Source of the DNA: an uncultured Curvibacter sp.
GTDB lineage: Bacteria; Pseudomonadota; Gammaproteobacteria; Burkholderiales; Burkholderiaceae_C
Length of the DNA: 64,000 bases
Assembly (NCBI GenBank): GCA_903828535.1
Contig: CAIKMN010000011.1
Location: forward strand, 62,001-126,000
Direction of reading: 5' to 3'
Within the stretch, counting starts at the first letter, position 1, and every line of letters starts with the position of its first letter. The notes under the pieces were generated by a model. That model was not told the DNA's origin and did not search any database. It saw nothing but the letters and a program-made list of their open reading frames with translations. This document shows, in pieces, positions 10,363-19,585 of the stretch. The position numbers were made by a program, and so were the translations under genes.

Positions 10363-11873
10363 GTTGGGCAATGCGCTTGGATGTAATCTTTGACGACACC
10401 CACATCAGCCGGAATGACCTTCACCCGCTTGGGCAAGGCTTCAATGCCTTCAAACTTCGATGGCCGCTCTGGCAGGTGGCCCAGGGCTTCTTCGATGGTG
10501 GCTGCAAACTTGATGGGCAAGGCGGTTTCCAGCACGATCATGGGGGACTTGTTGGGCCCGAGCCCTTGTTCACGGGCCACCTTCAGGCCATCGGCGGTGT
10601 GGGTGTCGATGGTGACCCCAAAACGCTGGTGCGTGTCTCGGATGGTGGCCAAACGATCGGCGTGGCTGCTGCGGCCGCTGACAAAGCCGTAGCGTGTAGC
10701 CGCCTGTTCGAAATGGGGGTCAGCGCTCAGGTCAAAGAGGCCTTGTTTGGCGAGTTGTTCGCCAAAAAGGAATTTCACTTTGTCGGTGGCTTTGGGGTCA
10801 AATCCAGAGTCGCAGCCTTCGTCATTTGCCAGTCGACCCAATAAGTCGCAAACAAAGCGCTCAAAGTTGCTGGCCTTGGAAATGTCCATCGAGGGGCTGG
10901 AGGTCTCAAAGGTATCGGCGCTGCCCCGCACGCGGTAGACGCCGGTTTTAAAGAACTCATCGAGCACATCGTTTTCATTGGTGGCCACCACCAGTTGCTC
11001 GATGGGCAAGCCCATCATGCGGGCCACATGGCCCGCGCAAATATTGCCGAAGTTGCCGGAAGGCACGGTGAAACTGACCTTCTGATATTCTGTTTGAGTG
11101 GCCTGAAAGTAGCCCGCAAAGTAATAGACCACCTGGGCCAACAAGCGCGCCCAGTTGATGGAATTGACCGTGCCAATTTTGTAGCGACGCTTGAATTCCA
11201 AGTCATTGGACACTGCTTTGACAATGTCTTGGCAATCGTCAAAAACGCCTTCTACCGCCAAATTGTGGATGTTGTCGTCTTGCAGGCTGAACATTTGCGC
11301 TTGTTGGAACGGGCTCATGCGACCGTTTGGGCTGGTCATGAAAACACGAACGGCTTTTTTGCCGCGCATGGCGTACTCGGCGGCGCTGCCGGTGTCACCG
11401 GAAGTCGCCCCAAGAATGTTCAACTCTTCGCCACGCCGGGCCAATTCATATTCAAATAAATTGCCCAACAATTGCATGGCCATGTCTTTGAAGGCCAAGG
11501 TGGGACCGTTCGACAAGGCTTCTAAATAAAGGCCTGGGTCCAGGGGTTTGAGCGGAACAATTTCGGCCGAACCAAAGACTTCTGGGGTGTAGGTTTTTCG
11601 GCACAAGGCACGCAGATCGTCGGCGGGAATGTCGTCAATGTAGAGCGACAGAATCTCGAAGGCCAATTCGGCATAACCGGTGGGTTGGGTTGAATCCCGG
11701 CGTGACGCGGAGGTGCCCTGGTTGAAAATTTCGCGCCAACGGGCCAAAGTGGCGACATCCACTTGCGGGTAGCGCTCTGGCAAGTAAAGGCCACCGTCCG
11801 GAGCCAAGCCTTCCAGAAGAATTTCGCAAAAGCGTTTGCGCTCGGGGTCACCGCGTGTGCTGAGGTATTGCAT
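10359..11873 (-). CDS. thrC: threonine synthase
   Basis: 504 residues. The N-terminus MQYLSTRGDPERKRF and the pyridoxal phosphate lysine in SNGPTLAFKDMAMQ (K129) mark the longer bacterial/fungal class of threonine synthase. It turns O-phosphohomoserine into threonine. The gene follows hom by 31 bases and runs into mobB by a four-base overlap. No homoserine kinase (thrB) is in the window. Confidence 0.96.
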   Translation of the reverse strand: MQYLSTRGDPERKRFCEILLEGLAPDGGLYLPERYPQVDVATLARWREIFNQGTSASRRDSTQPTGYAELAFEILSLYIDDIPADDLRALCRKTYTPEVFGSAEIVPLKPLDPGLYLEALSNGPTLAFKDMAMQLLGNLFEYELARRGEELNILGATSGDTGSAAEYAMRGKKAVRVFMTSPNGRMSPFQQAQMFSLQDDNIHNLAVEGVFDDCQDIVKAVSNDLEFKRRYKIGTVNSINWARLLAQVVYYFAGYFQATQTEYQKVSFTVPSGNFGNICAGHVARMMGLPIEQLVVATNENDVLDEFFKTGVYRVRGSADTFETSSPSMDISKASNFERFVCDLLGRLANDEGCDSGFDPKATDKVKFLFGEQLAKQGLFDLSADPHFEQAATRYGFVSGRSSHADRLATIRDTHQRFGVTIDTHTADGLKVAREQGLGPNKSPMIVLETALPIKFAATIEEALGHLPERPSKFEGIEALPKRVKVIPADVGVVKDYIQAHCPT

Positions 11874-11904
11874 ATCGTTTGAAATCAGGCCGAATGAAGC
11901 AAAA

Positions 11905-13227
11905 TTAAGCGAGGGCTTCTTTGCGGATCCGGTGAATCGGGCCCTTCACCGTGGGCAGGGCTTGCATCAAGGCCAAGGCTTCGTTCATGGTGCCTTCGCG
12001 GGTGTCGTGGGTCAGGATGATGAGGTCGGTTTGCGTAGCGCCTTCGCCGCCCACTTTGTCGGCTTCGCGCTGCAACACCGCGTCGATGCTGATGCCCGAT
12101 TGGGCCAAGATACCAGTCACTTTGGCCAACACACCCGGTTCGTCGGCCACGCTCAAACGCAGATAGTAACTGGTGACGACCTCGCTCATGGGCACCACCG
12201 GTAAATCGCTCATGGCGTCGGCTTGGAAAGCCAAATGGGGCACTCGGTGGGCTTCATCTGCAGCCGCCAAGCGGGCAATGTCGACCAAGTCGGCAATCAC
12301 GGCGCTGGCCGTGGGTTCAGCGCCGGCGCCCTTGCCGTAATACAAGGTCGTGCCGACGGCGTCGCCTTGCACCATGACGGCGTTCATCGCGCCCTCCACA
12401 TTCGCAATCAGGCGTTGGGCTGGAATCAAGCAAGGGTGAACACGCAGTTCCACGCCCCCAGCCACCCGCTTGGTGATGCCCAGCAACTTGATGCGGTAGC
12501 CGAGTTGTTCGGCATAACGAATGTCGGCCGCGCTTAAAGCGGTGATGCCTTCAATGTAAGCTTTGTCAAATTGCACCGGAATGCCAAAAGCCAGCGCACT
12601 CATGAGCGTGGCTTTGTGCGCGGCGTCCACGCCTTCGATATCAAAAGTGGGGTCCGCTTCGGCGTAGCCCAAGCGCTGCGCTTCTTTCAGAACCACATCG
12701 AAGTTCAGGCCCTTGTCGCGCATTTCGGAAAGGATGAAATTGGTCGTGCCATTGATGATGCCGGCCACCCATTGAATGCTGTTGGCAGTCAAGCCTTCGC
12801 GCAAGGCTTTGATGATCGGAATGCCACCCGCCACGGCGGCTTCAAAGGCCACCATCACGCCCTTGGCCGATGCGGCTGCAAAAATTTCAGTGCCATGCAC
12901 GGCCAGCAAAGCCTTGTTGGCGGTGACGACGTGTTTTCCAGCGGCAATGGCTTCTAACACCAAGGTTTTGGCAATGCCGTAGCCCCCAATCAGTTCGACC
13001 ACCACATCGATGTCGGGGTTGGCAATCACGGCACGGGCGTCGTTCACCACTTGCGCTTGCGAACCGACGATGGCTTGGGCGCGGGTCACATCGAGATCGG
13101 CCACCATCGTCACTTCAATCCCTCGGCCGGCGCGGCGGCGAATTTCTTCTTGGTTGCGTTGCAAAACGTTGAAGGTGCCACTGCCTACAGTGCCAATACC
13201 CAACAGGCCTACTTGAATCGGTTTCAT
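11905..13227 (-). CDS. hom: homoserine dehydrogenase
   Basis: 440 residues starting MKPIQVGLLGIGTVGSGT, with the NAD(P)-binding GxGxxG at residues 10-15. The central catalytic part includes GIINGTTNFIL and EADPTFDIEGVDAAHK, and a C-terminal ACT domain (YYLRLSVADEPGVLA) suggests feedback control by threonine. It reduces aspartate semialdehyde to homoserine. A longer start at 13287 would add 20 residues running back into alaA and is rejected. It lies between alaA and thrC. Confidence 0.96.
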   Translation of the reverse strand: MKPIQVGLLGIGTVGSGTFNVLQRNQEEIRRRAGRGIEVTMVADLDVTRAQAIVGSQAQVVNDARAVIANPDIDVVVELIGGYGIAKTLVLEAIAAGKHVVTANKALLAVHGTEIFAAASAKGVMVAFEAAVAGGIPIIKALREGLTANSIQWVAGIINGTTNFILSEMRDKGLNFDVVLKEAQRLGYAEADPTFDIEGVDAAHKATLMSALAFGIPVQFDKAYIEGITALSAADIRYAEQLGYRIKLLGITKRVAGGVELRVHPCLIPAQRLIANVEGAMNAVMVQGDAVGTTLYYGKGAGAEPTASAVIADLVDIARLAAADEAHRVPHLAFQADAMSDLPVVPMSEVVTSYYLRLSVADEPGVLAKVTGILAQSGISIDAVLQREADKVGGEGATQTDLIILTHDTREGTMNEALALMQALPTVKGPIHRIRKEALA

Positions 13228-13283
13228 GATGTCAAAATGATTGAATAGCGAGAGAAAAAATGCGGAAGGCCGGTGCGCTCGCA

Positions 13284-14504
13284 TCAAGCTTTTTTGCGGC
13301 GGCTTTCCAAGAACTTGGCCATGCGCCCAATCGCGACGCGCAAATCGTCTTCATGCGGCAAGAACACCATTCGGAAGTGATCGGGCCGAGGCCAATTGAA
13401 GCCGGTTCCTTGTACCAACATGACCCGGGTTTCTTGTAACAGGTCCAGGAAAAATTGTTGGTCGTCTTCGATCGGATAAACCTGGGGATCGAGTTTAGGG
13501 AACATGTACAAGGCCGCTTGTGGTTTGACACACGTCACGCCCGGAATGGCGGTAATCAACTCATAGGCCAAATCCCTTTGGCGGCGCAAGCGCCCCCCCT
13601 CGGCCACCAAGTCTTGGATGCTTTGGTAACCGCCCAAAGCGGTTTGAATGGCGTATTGACCAGGCACATTCGAGCAAAGCCGCATGTTAGAAAGCATGTT
13701 CAAGCCCTCGATGTAATCCTTGGCAGGGCGCTTGTCGCCCGAAACCACCATCCAACCCGCGCGGTACCCGCAGGAACGGTAGCTTTTGGACAGCGAGTTG
13801 AAAGTGAGCGTCAAAACGTCTTCACTCAAACTGCCCATGGCGATGTGTTGCACGCCGTCGTAGAGCACCTTGTCATAGACCTCGTCGGCAAAAATGACCA
13901 GGTGGTGTTCACGGGCGATTTGCACGATTTCTTGGAGCAACTCCAGCGAATAAAGAACGCCCGTGGGGTTGTTGGGGTTGATGACCACGATGCCTTTGGT
14001 GCGGGGCGTGATCTTGGCACGAATATCAGCCAGATTGGGCATCCAGCCGTTTTCCTCGTCGCACAGGTAATGCACGGGCGTGGCGCCGGACAAGCTGGTT
14101 GCAGCGGTCCACAACGGGTAATCGGGTGCAGGCAGCAACAACTCATCGCCGTTGTCGAGCAAGCCATTGGTCGCCATGACGATCAATTCGCTGGCGCCAT
14201 TGCCCAGATAAATATCGTCCAAGGTGACGTTTTTGATGCCTTGCTCTTGGGTGTAATGCATCACCGCTTTGCGCGCCGCAAAGATGCCTTTGCTGTCGGT
14301 GTAGCCCGCTGAGTTGCCCAAGTTGCGAATCATGTCTTGCTGAATTTCTTCAGGCGCATCGAATCCAAAAACCGCCAAATTACCGATGTTGAGCTTGATG
14401 ATTTTTTGGCCTTCGTCTTCCATCTGACGGGCACGGTCCATGATGGGCCCCCGAATGTCATAGCAGACATTGGCCAATTTGGCTGATTTTTGAATGGTTT
14501 TCAT
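13284..14504 (-). CDS. alaA: alanine aminotransferase AlaA-like (class I/II PLP aminotransferase)
   Basis: 406 residues starting MKTIQKSAKLANVCYDIRGP, the AlaA/YfbQ N-terminus. The pyridoxal phosphate lysine is K240 in SLSKSYR, with D207 in FADEVYD and the NPNNPTG loop. AlaA makes alanine from pyruvate and glutamate. In this lineage it commonly precedes hom and thrC, as here. A start at 14600 would overlap the divergent gene by bases that encode nothing family-like, so I rejected it. Confidence 0.9.
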   Translation of the reverse strand: MKTIQKSAKLANVCYDIRGPIMDRARQMEDEGQKIIKLNIGNLAVFGFDAPEEIQQDMIRNLGNSAGYTDSKGIFAARKAVMHYTQEQGIKNVTLDDIYLGNGASELIVMATNGLLDNGDELLLPAPDYPLWTAATSLSGATPVHYLCDEENGWMPNLADIRAKITPRTKGIVVINPNNPTGVLYSLELLQEIVQIAREHHLVIFADEVYDKVLYDGVQHIAMGSLSEDVLTLTFNSLSKSYRSCGYRAGWMVVSGDKRPAKDYIEGLNMLSNMRLCSNVPGQYAIQTALGGYQSIQDLVAEGGRLRRQRDLAYELITAIPGVTCVKPQAALYMFPKLDPQVYPIEDDQQFFLDLLQETRVMLVQGTGFNWPRPDHFRMVFLPHEDDLRVAIGRMAKFLESRRKKA

Positions 14505-14530
14505 GGACAGATCAACAGGCAAGCGAAACC

Positions 14531-14536
14531 TATAAT
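14531..14536 (+). promoter_or_regulatory. candidate -10 element (TATAAT) for the Mth938-like gene
   Basis: A perfect TATAAT on the plus strand lies 62 bases before the ATG at 14599. No good -35 lies at 16-18 bases; TGGACA occurs 21 bases away. The gap is shared with the divergent alaA, so assignment is tentative. Confidence 0.4.
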
Positions 14537-14598
14537 TTGACCACACTTCCTGAACGAACTTCCTGACCTCAACGTCCTGCATCGAATCCAAAGGCACC

Positions 14599-14976
14599 AT
14601 GAAATTTCAACCCGACAAGGTCGACGTCCAGACCATCACAGCCTACGGTCCCGGCTGGGTCGCGGTGAATGGCGAAAAATTCACCACCTCGATGCTGATC
14701 ACCAGCCAAGGCATCAAGCAAGCATGGACCGCTTCCACCTTTGAAGAATTGTCTGAACCAGATTTTGGCCCCTTGGCCTCTTTGGGCTGCGAAGTGGTTC
14801 TGTTTGGCAGCGGCAACCGCCTGCGTTTTGCCAAAGCCGAATGGCTTCCAGCCTTGATAGCCCGACGCATTGGATTGGAAAGCATGGACACCGCTGCCGC
14901 TTGCCGCACCTACAACATCTTGGCGGGAGAAGGCCGCACCGTGGCGGCCGTGTTGCTCCTCGAACAGCCGACTTGA
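14599..14976 (+). CDS. Mth938-like domain protein (DUF498 / NDUFAF3 family)
   Basis: 125 residues. The pattern ITAYGPGWVAVNGEKFTTSMLI, then CEVVLFGSGNRLRF and GIGLESMDTAAACRTYNIL-like text near the end (as seen: RIGLESMDTAAACRTYNIL), is that of the Mth938-like fold. Mitochondrial relatives (NDUFAF3) help to assemble complex I, but the bacterial role is not settled. It is divergent from alaA and not obviously in an operon with the peroxiredoxin gene 144 bases downstream. Confidence 0.85.
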   Translation: MKFQPDKVDVQTITAYGPGWVAVNGEKFTTSMLITSQGIKQAWTASTFEELSEPDFGPLASLGCEVVLFGSGNRLRFAKAEWLPALIARRIGLESMDTAAACRTYNILAGEGRTVAAVLLLEQPT

Positions 14977-15035
14977 GGGACTTGAAGCCACCTAAACGTC
15001 ACCCCCCTCCTTGTGAATCAGGTTAAAATCCACAT

Positions 15036-15067
15036 CTTGCAAACGAGGCGGTTTCGCCTTGAGCAAG
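15036..15067 (+). promoter_or_regulatory. nested hairpin in the leader of the peroxiredoxin gene
   Basis: CTTGC (15036-15040) pairs with GCAAG (15063-15067), and inside it AGGCG (15046-15050) pairs with CGCCT (15055-15059) around a GTTT loop. It ends 53 bases before the ATG at 15120. There is no U tract, so it is not a typical terminator; it may be a leader structure or a weak stop for the upstream gene. Confidence 0.35.
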
Positions 15068-15119
15068 TTAGGCACCCTCTTTCGTGTCTATTGCCCTCTC
15101 AGAAATAGAGTGAAGTTTT

Positions 15120-15605
15120 ATGGCGATCGTTGTCAACAAGTTAATACCTGAGTTCGAGGCGAATGCGACGGGCGGTGTGAAGGTTTCCAATTCCAGCCAC
15201 CTTGGACAAACCGTCGTTTTGTATTTTTACCCCAAAGACAATACACCGGGTTGCACCACAGAAGCGATGCAGTTCAGAGACAAATACAAAGATTTTGTCA
15301 AAGCAGGTGCCGCGGTGTTTGGCGTTTCGCGCGACAACATGAAATCCCACGACGAATTCAAGCTCAAGCTGGAATTGCCCTTTGAGTTAATCGCCGACAC
15401 CGAAGAAAAAATGTGCCACATGTTCGGCGTCGTCAAGAACAAGATCATGTACGGCAAAAAGGTCAAAGGCATTGAGCGAAGCACCTTTTTGATCGGGCCC
15501 GACGGCGTTCTCAAAGAGGAATGGCGCGGCCTGAAAGTGCCCGGTCATGTGGACGAAGTGCTGAAATCCGTCAAAGCCCTGAAAAGTCTGAAAAAGGCCG
15601 CCTAA
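15120..15605 (+). CDS. bcp: peroxiredoxin, Bcp/PrxQ type
   Basis: 161 residues with the peroxidatic cysteine C45 in PKDNTPGCTTEAM. In E. coli Bcp the resolving cysteine lies five residues on; here that place is M50. The only other cysteine seen in the N-terminal two thirds is C99 (EEKMCHMFGV), so the enzyme is either 1-Cys or uses a different resolving partner. It reduces hydrogen and organic peroxides with thioredoxin or a similar donor in the cytoplasm. An intrinsic terminator follows. Confidence 0.93.
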   Translation: MAIVVNKLIPEFEANATGGVKVSNSSHLGQTVVLYFYPKDNTPGCTTEAMQFRDKYKDFVKAGAAVFGVSRDNMKSHDEFKLKLELPFELIADTEEKMCHMFGVVKNKIMYGKKVKGIERSTFLIGPDGVLKEEWRGLKVPGHVDEVLKSVKALKSLKKAA

Positions 15606-15688
15606 GTTTTTTTTCGAGTCATGCGAGTCATGCATAATGAATCGCATATGCAGCTGTTTTTATTCCGACAACTTGCTTTCTCATTTAC

Positions 15689-15718
15689 AAAAGCCGCTTG
15701 GGTTTCCCAGCGGCTTTT
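15689..15718 (+). terminator. intrinsic terminator after the peroxiredoxin gene
   Basis: AAAAGCCGC and TGGG (15689-15702, one unpaired T between) pair with CCCA and GCGGCTTTT (15706-15718) around a TTT loop; ACGCTTTTT follows. It lies between bcp and phoH on the same strand. Confidence 0.65.
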
Positions 15719-15772
15719 ACGCTTTTTGATGGTTTTTCGCTGAAATTGTGAACCTTTGGAGCCTCTTCACAC

Positions 15773-17473
15773 ATGCCCTTGCCTCCCGCCCCCACTAAAA
15801 AAGCAGCCCTTCTTTCGGGTGTCGCCCCCTCAACTGACTGGGTCGAATCACCAGCCGCCTTCGCAAGAGCCTCCTCCACTCCTCCCCGAAACCCATCCAA
15901 CGAGCCAACGACCCCCACCGGTCGCAAGGCCAACAAAGTCAGCCCTGCAGCGACAAAAACCAAGGCAACGGCTTTGCCTCAAGCGCTGCCAGTGGCCGTC
16001 AATTCAGCGGCCACATCGGTGAAGAACATTAGCAAGGCCAAAAAGACCAAACACACCGGCCCCAACAAGTTGTTTGTGCTGGACACCAATGTGTTGATGC
16101 ATGACCCCATGTGCCTCTACCGCTTTGAAGAGCACGATATCTTTTTGCCAATGATCGTGCTGGAAGAGCTGGATGGCCACAAAAAGGGCATGACCGAAGT
16201 CGCTCGCAATGCTCGACAAACCAGCCGCACGCTCGACGCCTTGGCAGGCGCACAAGGCGCTGATATCGTCAACGGTCTGAAACTGGACACCACCGGGCAC
16301 AAAGAAGCGGGTGGCAAATTATTTTTCCAGACCCAACCCCTGCAATACACGCTGCCCACCAGCTTGCCCCAAGGCAAAGCCGACAACCAAATTTTGGGTG
16401 TGGTGCAAGCCTTGCGTCAAATTGAAATTGACCAGACCCCAAAAGACAAATTCGCTCGCGAAGTGGTCTTGGTCTCCAAAGACATCAACATGCGGGTCAA
16501 AGCCCGCGCCCTGGGTCTGGCCGCAGAAGACTATGAAAACGACAAAACTTTGGAGGATGGCGACCTGTTGTATGCCGGCGTCTTGGCCCTTCCCCATGAC
16601 TTCTGGAGCAAAAACGGCAAGTCGGTAGAAAGCTGGCAAAGCGGCAGCCACACCTACTACCGCATCAGCGGACCCATTGTGCCTTCGCTGATGATCAATC
16701 AGTTTGCCTACCTAGAAGCCCCAGGCGAAACCAATCTCTACACGAGGGTCACCGAGATTCGGGGCAAAACGGCGGTCTTACAAACCTTGAAAGACTTCAG
16801 CCACGCCAAGAATGCCATTTGGGGCGTGACCACACGCAATCGAGAACAAAACTTCGCGATGAATTTACTGCTGGACCCCGAGGTGGACTTCGTCACCTTG
16901 ACCGGTACCGCCGGCACGGGCAAAACCTTAATGGCTTTGGCGGCTGGCTTGACCCAGGTTTTGGACGAACGCCGTTACACCGAGATCATCATGACCCGGG
17001 CCACGGTCAGCGTGGGTGAGGACATTGGCTTTTTGCCAGGCACTGAAGAAGAAAAAATGGGTCCCTGGATGGGGGCCTTGGACGACAACTTGGAATTCTT
17101 GGCCAAAGGCGACGGCGGCAACGCGGGCGAATGGGGCCGTGCGGCCACCAACGAGCTGATCCGCAGTCGCATCAAGATCAAGAGCATGAACTTCATGCGG
17201 GGTCGCACCTTCATGAACAAATACGTCATCATTGACGAGGCGCAAAACTTGACGCCCAAGCAAATGAAGACTTTGATTACCCGGGCCGGCCCGGGCACCA
17301 AAATCATTTGTATGGGCAATTTGGCTCAAATCGACACGCCCTACCTCACCGAAGGTTCTTCCGGTTTGACCTATGCGGTCGACCGTTTCAAGGGCTGGCC
17401 ACACGGCGGGCACATTACCTTGGCCCGCGGCGAGCGCTCTCGTTTGGCCGACTTTGCCAGCGATGTACTTTGA
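15773..17473 (+). CDS. PIN domain plus PhoH-type ATPase
   Basis: 566 residues. After a long Ala/Thr/Pro/Lys-rich stretch, a PIN nuclease domain begins at about residue 99 (KLFVLDTNVLMHD, acidic D104; later VLEELDGHKKG). The PhoH ATPase domain follows with Walker A GTAGTGKT, VSVGEDIGFLPG, Walker B YVIIDEAQNL and GNLAQIDTPY. This is the PhoH2-like layout, thought to couple an RNA helicase-like ATPase to RNA cleavage. The first 98 residues are not family-like; a GTG at 16019 (codon 83) just before the PIN domain is a credible alternative start. Confidence 0.9.
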   Translation: MPLPPAPTKKAALLSGVAPSTDWVESPAAFARASSTPPRNPSNEPTTPTGRKANKVSPAATKTKATALPQALPVAVNSAATSVKNISKAKKTKHTGPNKLFVLDTNVLMHDPMCLYRFEEHDIFLPMIVLEELDGHKKGMTEVARNARQTSRTLDALAGAQGADIVNGLKLDTTGHKEAGGKLFFQTQPLQYTLPTSLPQGKADNQILGVVQALRQIEIDQTPKDKFAREVVLVSKDINMRVKARALGLAAEDYENDKTLEDGDLLYAGVLALPHDFWSKNGKSVESWQSGSHTYYRISGPIVPSLMINQFAYLEAPGETNLYTRVTEIRGKTAVLQTLKDFSHAKNAIWGVTTRNREQNFAMNLLLDPEVDFVTLTGTAGTGKTLMALAAGLTQVLDERRYTEIIMTRATVSVGEDIGFLPGTEEEKMGPWMGALDDNLEFLAKGDGGNAGEWGRAATNELIRSRIKIKSMNFMRGRTFMNKYVIIDEAQNLTPKQMKTLITRAGPGTKIICMGNLAQIDTPYLTEGSSGLTYAVDRFKGWPHGGHITLARGERSRLADFASDVL

Positions 17474-17495
17474 ACTGGCCGTTCCGCTTTAAACC

Positions 17496-18929
17496 TTAGA
17501 AGTCGTCGCTGTTGCCATAAGCCAGACTCTCAAAGCGGGTCTGGTTCTTGTGGAAGAACAACTTGACTGTGCCCGTGGGGCCATTGCGCTGCTTGCCGAT
17601 GATGATTTCGGCCATGTTCTGGTCTTTGCTTTCTTTGTTGTAGTAATCGTCGCGGTAAATGAACATGATGATGTCGGCATCTTGTTCAATCGCGCCCGAT
17701 TCCCGCAAGTCGCTCATCATCGGTCGTTTGTCGGTGCGCGTTTCCACACTGCGGTTCAGCTGAGACAGTGCAATGACCGGACATTGCAACTCTTTGGCCA
17801 GCATTTTCAAGCCTCGAGAAATTTCGCCCAGTTCGGTCGAACGGTTATCACCGCTGTCCCCACTGTTGCCGCTCATGAGTTGCAAGTAATCAACCACGAT
17901 CAAGCCGAGTTTGCCGCAACTGCGGGACAAGCGTCGGGCATTGGTGCGCAGTTGACTGGAGTTCAAGCCGGGGCTTTCGTCGATGTGCAATGACACGGTG
18001 CGCAGGCGCTCAATGGCCTCGGTCAGTCGGGGCCACTCTTCATCGGCCAGTTTACCGGTCCGTAAATTCCCTTGGTTGATGCGGCCAATCGAGCCGACCA
18101 CGCGCACCGCCAATTGAGCCGCCCCCATTTCCATCGAAAACACCGCGACGGGCAAGCCTTCATTCAGCGCCACGTGTTCGGCAATGTTGATGGCGAAAGC
18201 GGTTTTGCCCATGGACGGCCGCGCCGCCAGCACCACCAAGTCGCCAGGCTGAAGGCCTGAGGTCATGCGGTCCAGGTCGTAAAAACCAGTGGGCACGCCG
18301 GTGATGTCGTTCGGGTTGTCGGCCATCTCCTGCACGCGGTCCAGCAGATCGACCACCAAGGTGTCCATGGACTGAAAACCTTGTTTCATCTTGGCGCCTT
18401 CTTCGCCAATGTTGAAGATTTTTTGCTCGGCCTCGTCTAAAATTTTGTCGACCGCACGACCTTGAGGGTTGAAAGCGCTGGTGGCGATTTCGTCGCTGGC
18501 CGACACCAATTTGCGAAGGACCGCCCGGTCACGGACGATTTCAGCATAGCGCCGGATGTTGCTGGCACTTGGCACATATTGGGCCAAGGTGTTCAAATAA
18601 GCCAAACCCCCGGCTTCTTCCGATTTGCCCAAGTTTTGCAACTGCTCGTAGACCGTCACCACATCGGCGGGTTTGGAGCCGTTGATGAGCGTGTTCAACA
18701 CGCCAAAAATAACGCGGTGTTCGTAGCGGTAAAAATCTCCCTCGACGACGATGTCACTGATCTTTTCCCATGCGCCGTTGTCAATCAGCACGCCGCCCAA
18801 CACACTGGATTCAGCTTCGATCGAATGGGGCGGCACGCGCAGCTTAGCGACCTCGCGGTCTGAGCGCTCGTCGGGCTCCGCTCGCATTGGCAAAAATGGG
18901 GACTCAAGAGACGGGAAAACAGCTGACAT
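17496..18929 (-). CDS. dnaB: replicative DNA helicase DnaB
   Basis: 477 residues. An N-terminal helicase-loader/primase-interaction domain (PPHSIEAESSVLGGVL) is followed by the RecA-like ATPase with Walker A ARPSMGKTAFA, the VVDYLQLM Walker B strand and the MSDLRESGAIEQDAD motif. It unwinds the fork at replication. The ATG at 18929 is preceded by GAGGAAG at good spacing; a TTG five codons earlier is rejected. It lies downstream of the rpsF operon, separated by a terminator, and converges on the phoH gene. Confidence 0.96.
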   Translation of the reverse strand: MSAVFPSLESPFLPMRAEPDERSDREVAKLRVPPHSIEAESSVLGGVLIDNGAWEKISDIVVEGDFYRYEHRVIFGVLNTLINGSKPADVVTVYEQLQNLGKSEEAGGLAYLNTLAQYVPSASNIRRYAEIVRDRAVLRKLVSASDEIATSAFNPQGRAVDKILDEAEQKIFNIGEEGAKMKQGFQSMDTLVVDLLDRVQEMADNPNDITGVPTGFYDLDRMTSGLQPGDLVVLAARPSMGKTAFAINIAEHVALNEGLPVAVFSMEMGAAQLAVRVVGSIGRINQGNLRTGKLADEEWPRLTEAIERLRTVSLHIDESPGLNSSQLRTNARRLSRSCGKLGLIVVDYLQLMSGNSGDSGDNRSTELGEISRGLKMLAKELQCPVIALSQLNRSVETRTDKRPMMSDLRESGAIEQDADIIMFIYRDDYYNKESKDQNMAEIIIGKQRNGPTGTVKLFFHKNQTRFESLAYGNSDDF

Positions 18930-19070
18930 GGACTTCCTCAACAAGCGGGCATATTAGCCTGCCTTGGCCTTTTCGTCACGGTACAAAGCTGTGCGCAGGC
19001 TGTGGACAAGGCGTGGAAATCTCGGGATAAACCGATAAAGGAAAACCCGATTCAAGCCATTGAAAAATAA

Positions 19071-19099
19071 AAAAAGCCGCCTGCAGGAGGCGGCTTTTT
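19071..19099 (-). terminator. strong intrinsic terminator after rplI
   Basis: A 12-bp stem, AAAAAGCCGCCT (19071-19082) and AGGCGGCTTTTT (19088-19099), with a 5-base loop and A/T runs on both sides. On the minus strand it ends the rpsF-priB-rpsR-rplI transcript before dnaB. Confidence 0.9.
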
Positions 19100-19121
19100 T
19101 CGAAGGGCCTGGACCCGGAGC

Positions 19122-19574
19122 TTAGGCCGTTTCGCCGTAAACCGACACGTTCACTTCGACCACCACGTCGGTGTGCAAAGCCACGCTGATGGTGCTGTCG
19201 CCGACCATTTTCAGGGGGCCGTTGGGCAAACGAATTTGCGACTTCAACACCGGATAGCCCGCCTTCGCCAATTCTTCAGCGATGTCGTGGTTGGTGACGG
19301 AACCGAACAAACGACCGTCGACACCCGACTTTTGCGTCAGCTTGATGGTGGTGCCACCCAGCTTTTCGCCTTGGGCTTGGGCTTCAGCCAATTTGGCGGC
19401 TGCGGCTTTTTCGAGCTCAGCACGCTTGGCTTCAAATTCAGCCTTGGCCGATGCCGTGGCGCGACGAGCACGGCCAGAAGGGATCAAGAAGTTACGGGCA
19501 TAGCCGTCTTTGACCTTGACGATTTCGCCGAGGTTACCGAGGTTCACAACCTTGTCGAGCAGAATGATTTGCAT
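19122..19574 (-). CDS. rplI: 50S ribosomal protein L9
   Basis: 150 residues, [32 protein letters not shown] at the start (seen here in two parts: the L9 N-domain [16 protein letters not shown] and the [15 protein letters not shown]-binding loop). A long charged helix with AKLAEAQAQ leads to a C-terminal domain. L9 binds 23S rRNA at the base of the L1 stalk. It is last in the operon, 11 bases after rpsR. Confidence 0.97.
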   Translation of the reverse strand: MQIILLDKVVNLGNLGEIVKVKDGYARNFLIPSGRARRATASAKAEFEAKRAELEKAAAAKLAEAQAQGEKLGGTTIKLTQKSGVDGRLFGSVTNHDIAEELAKAGYPVLKSQIRLPNGPLKMVGDSTISVALHTDVVVEVNVSVYGETA

Positions 19575-19585
19575 GGTTGTTCTCC

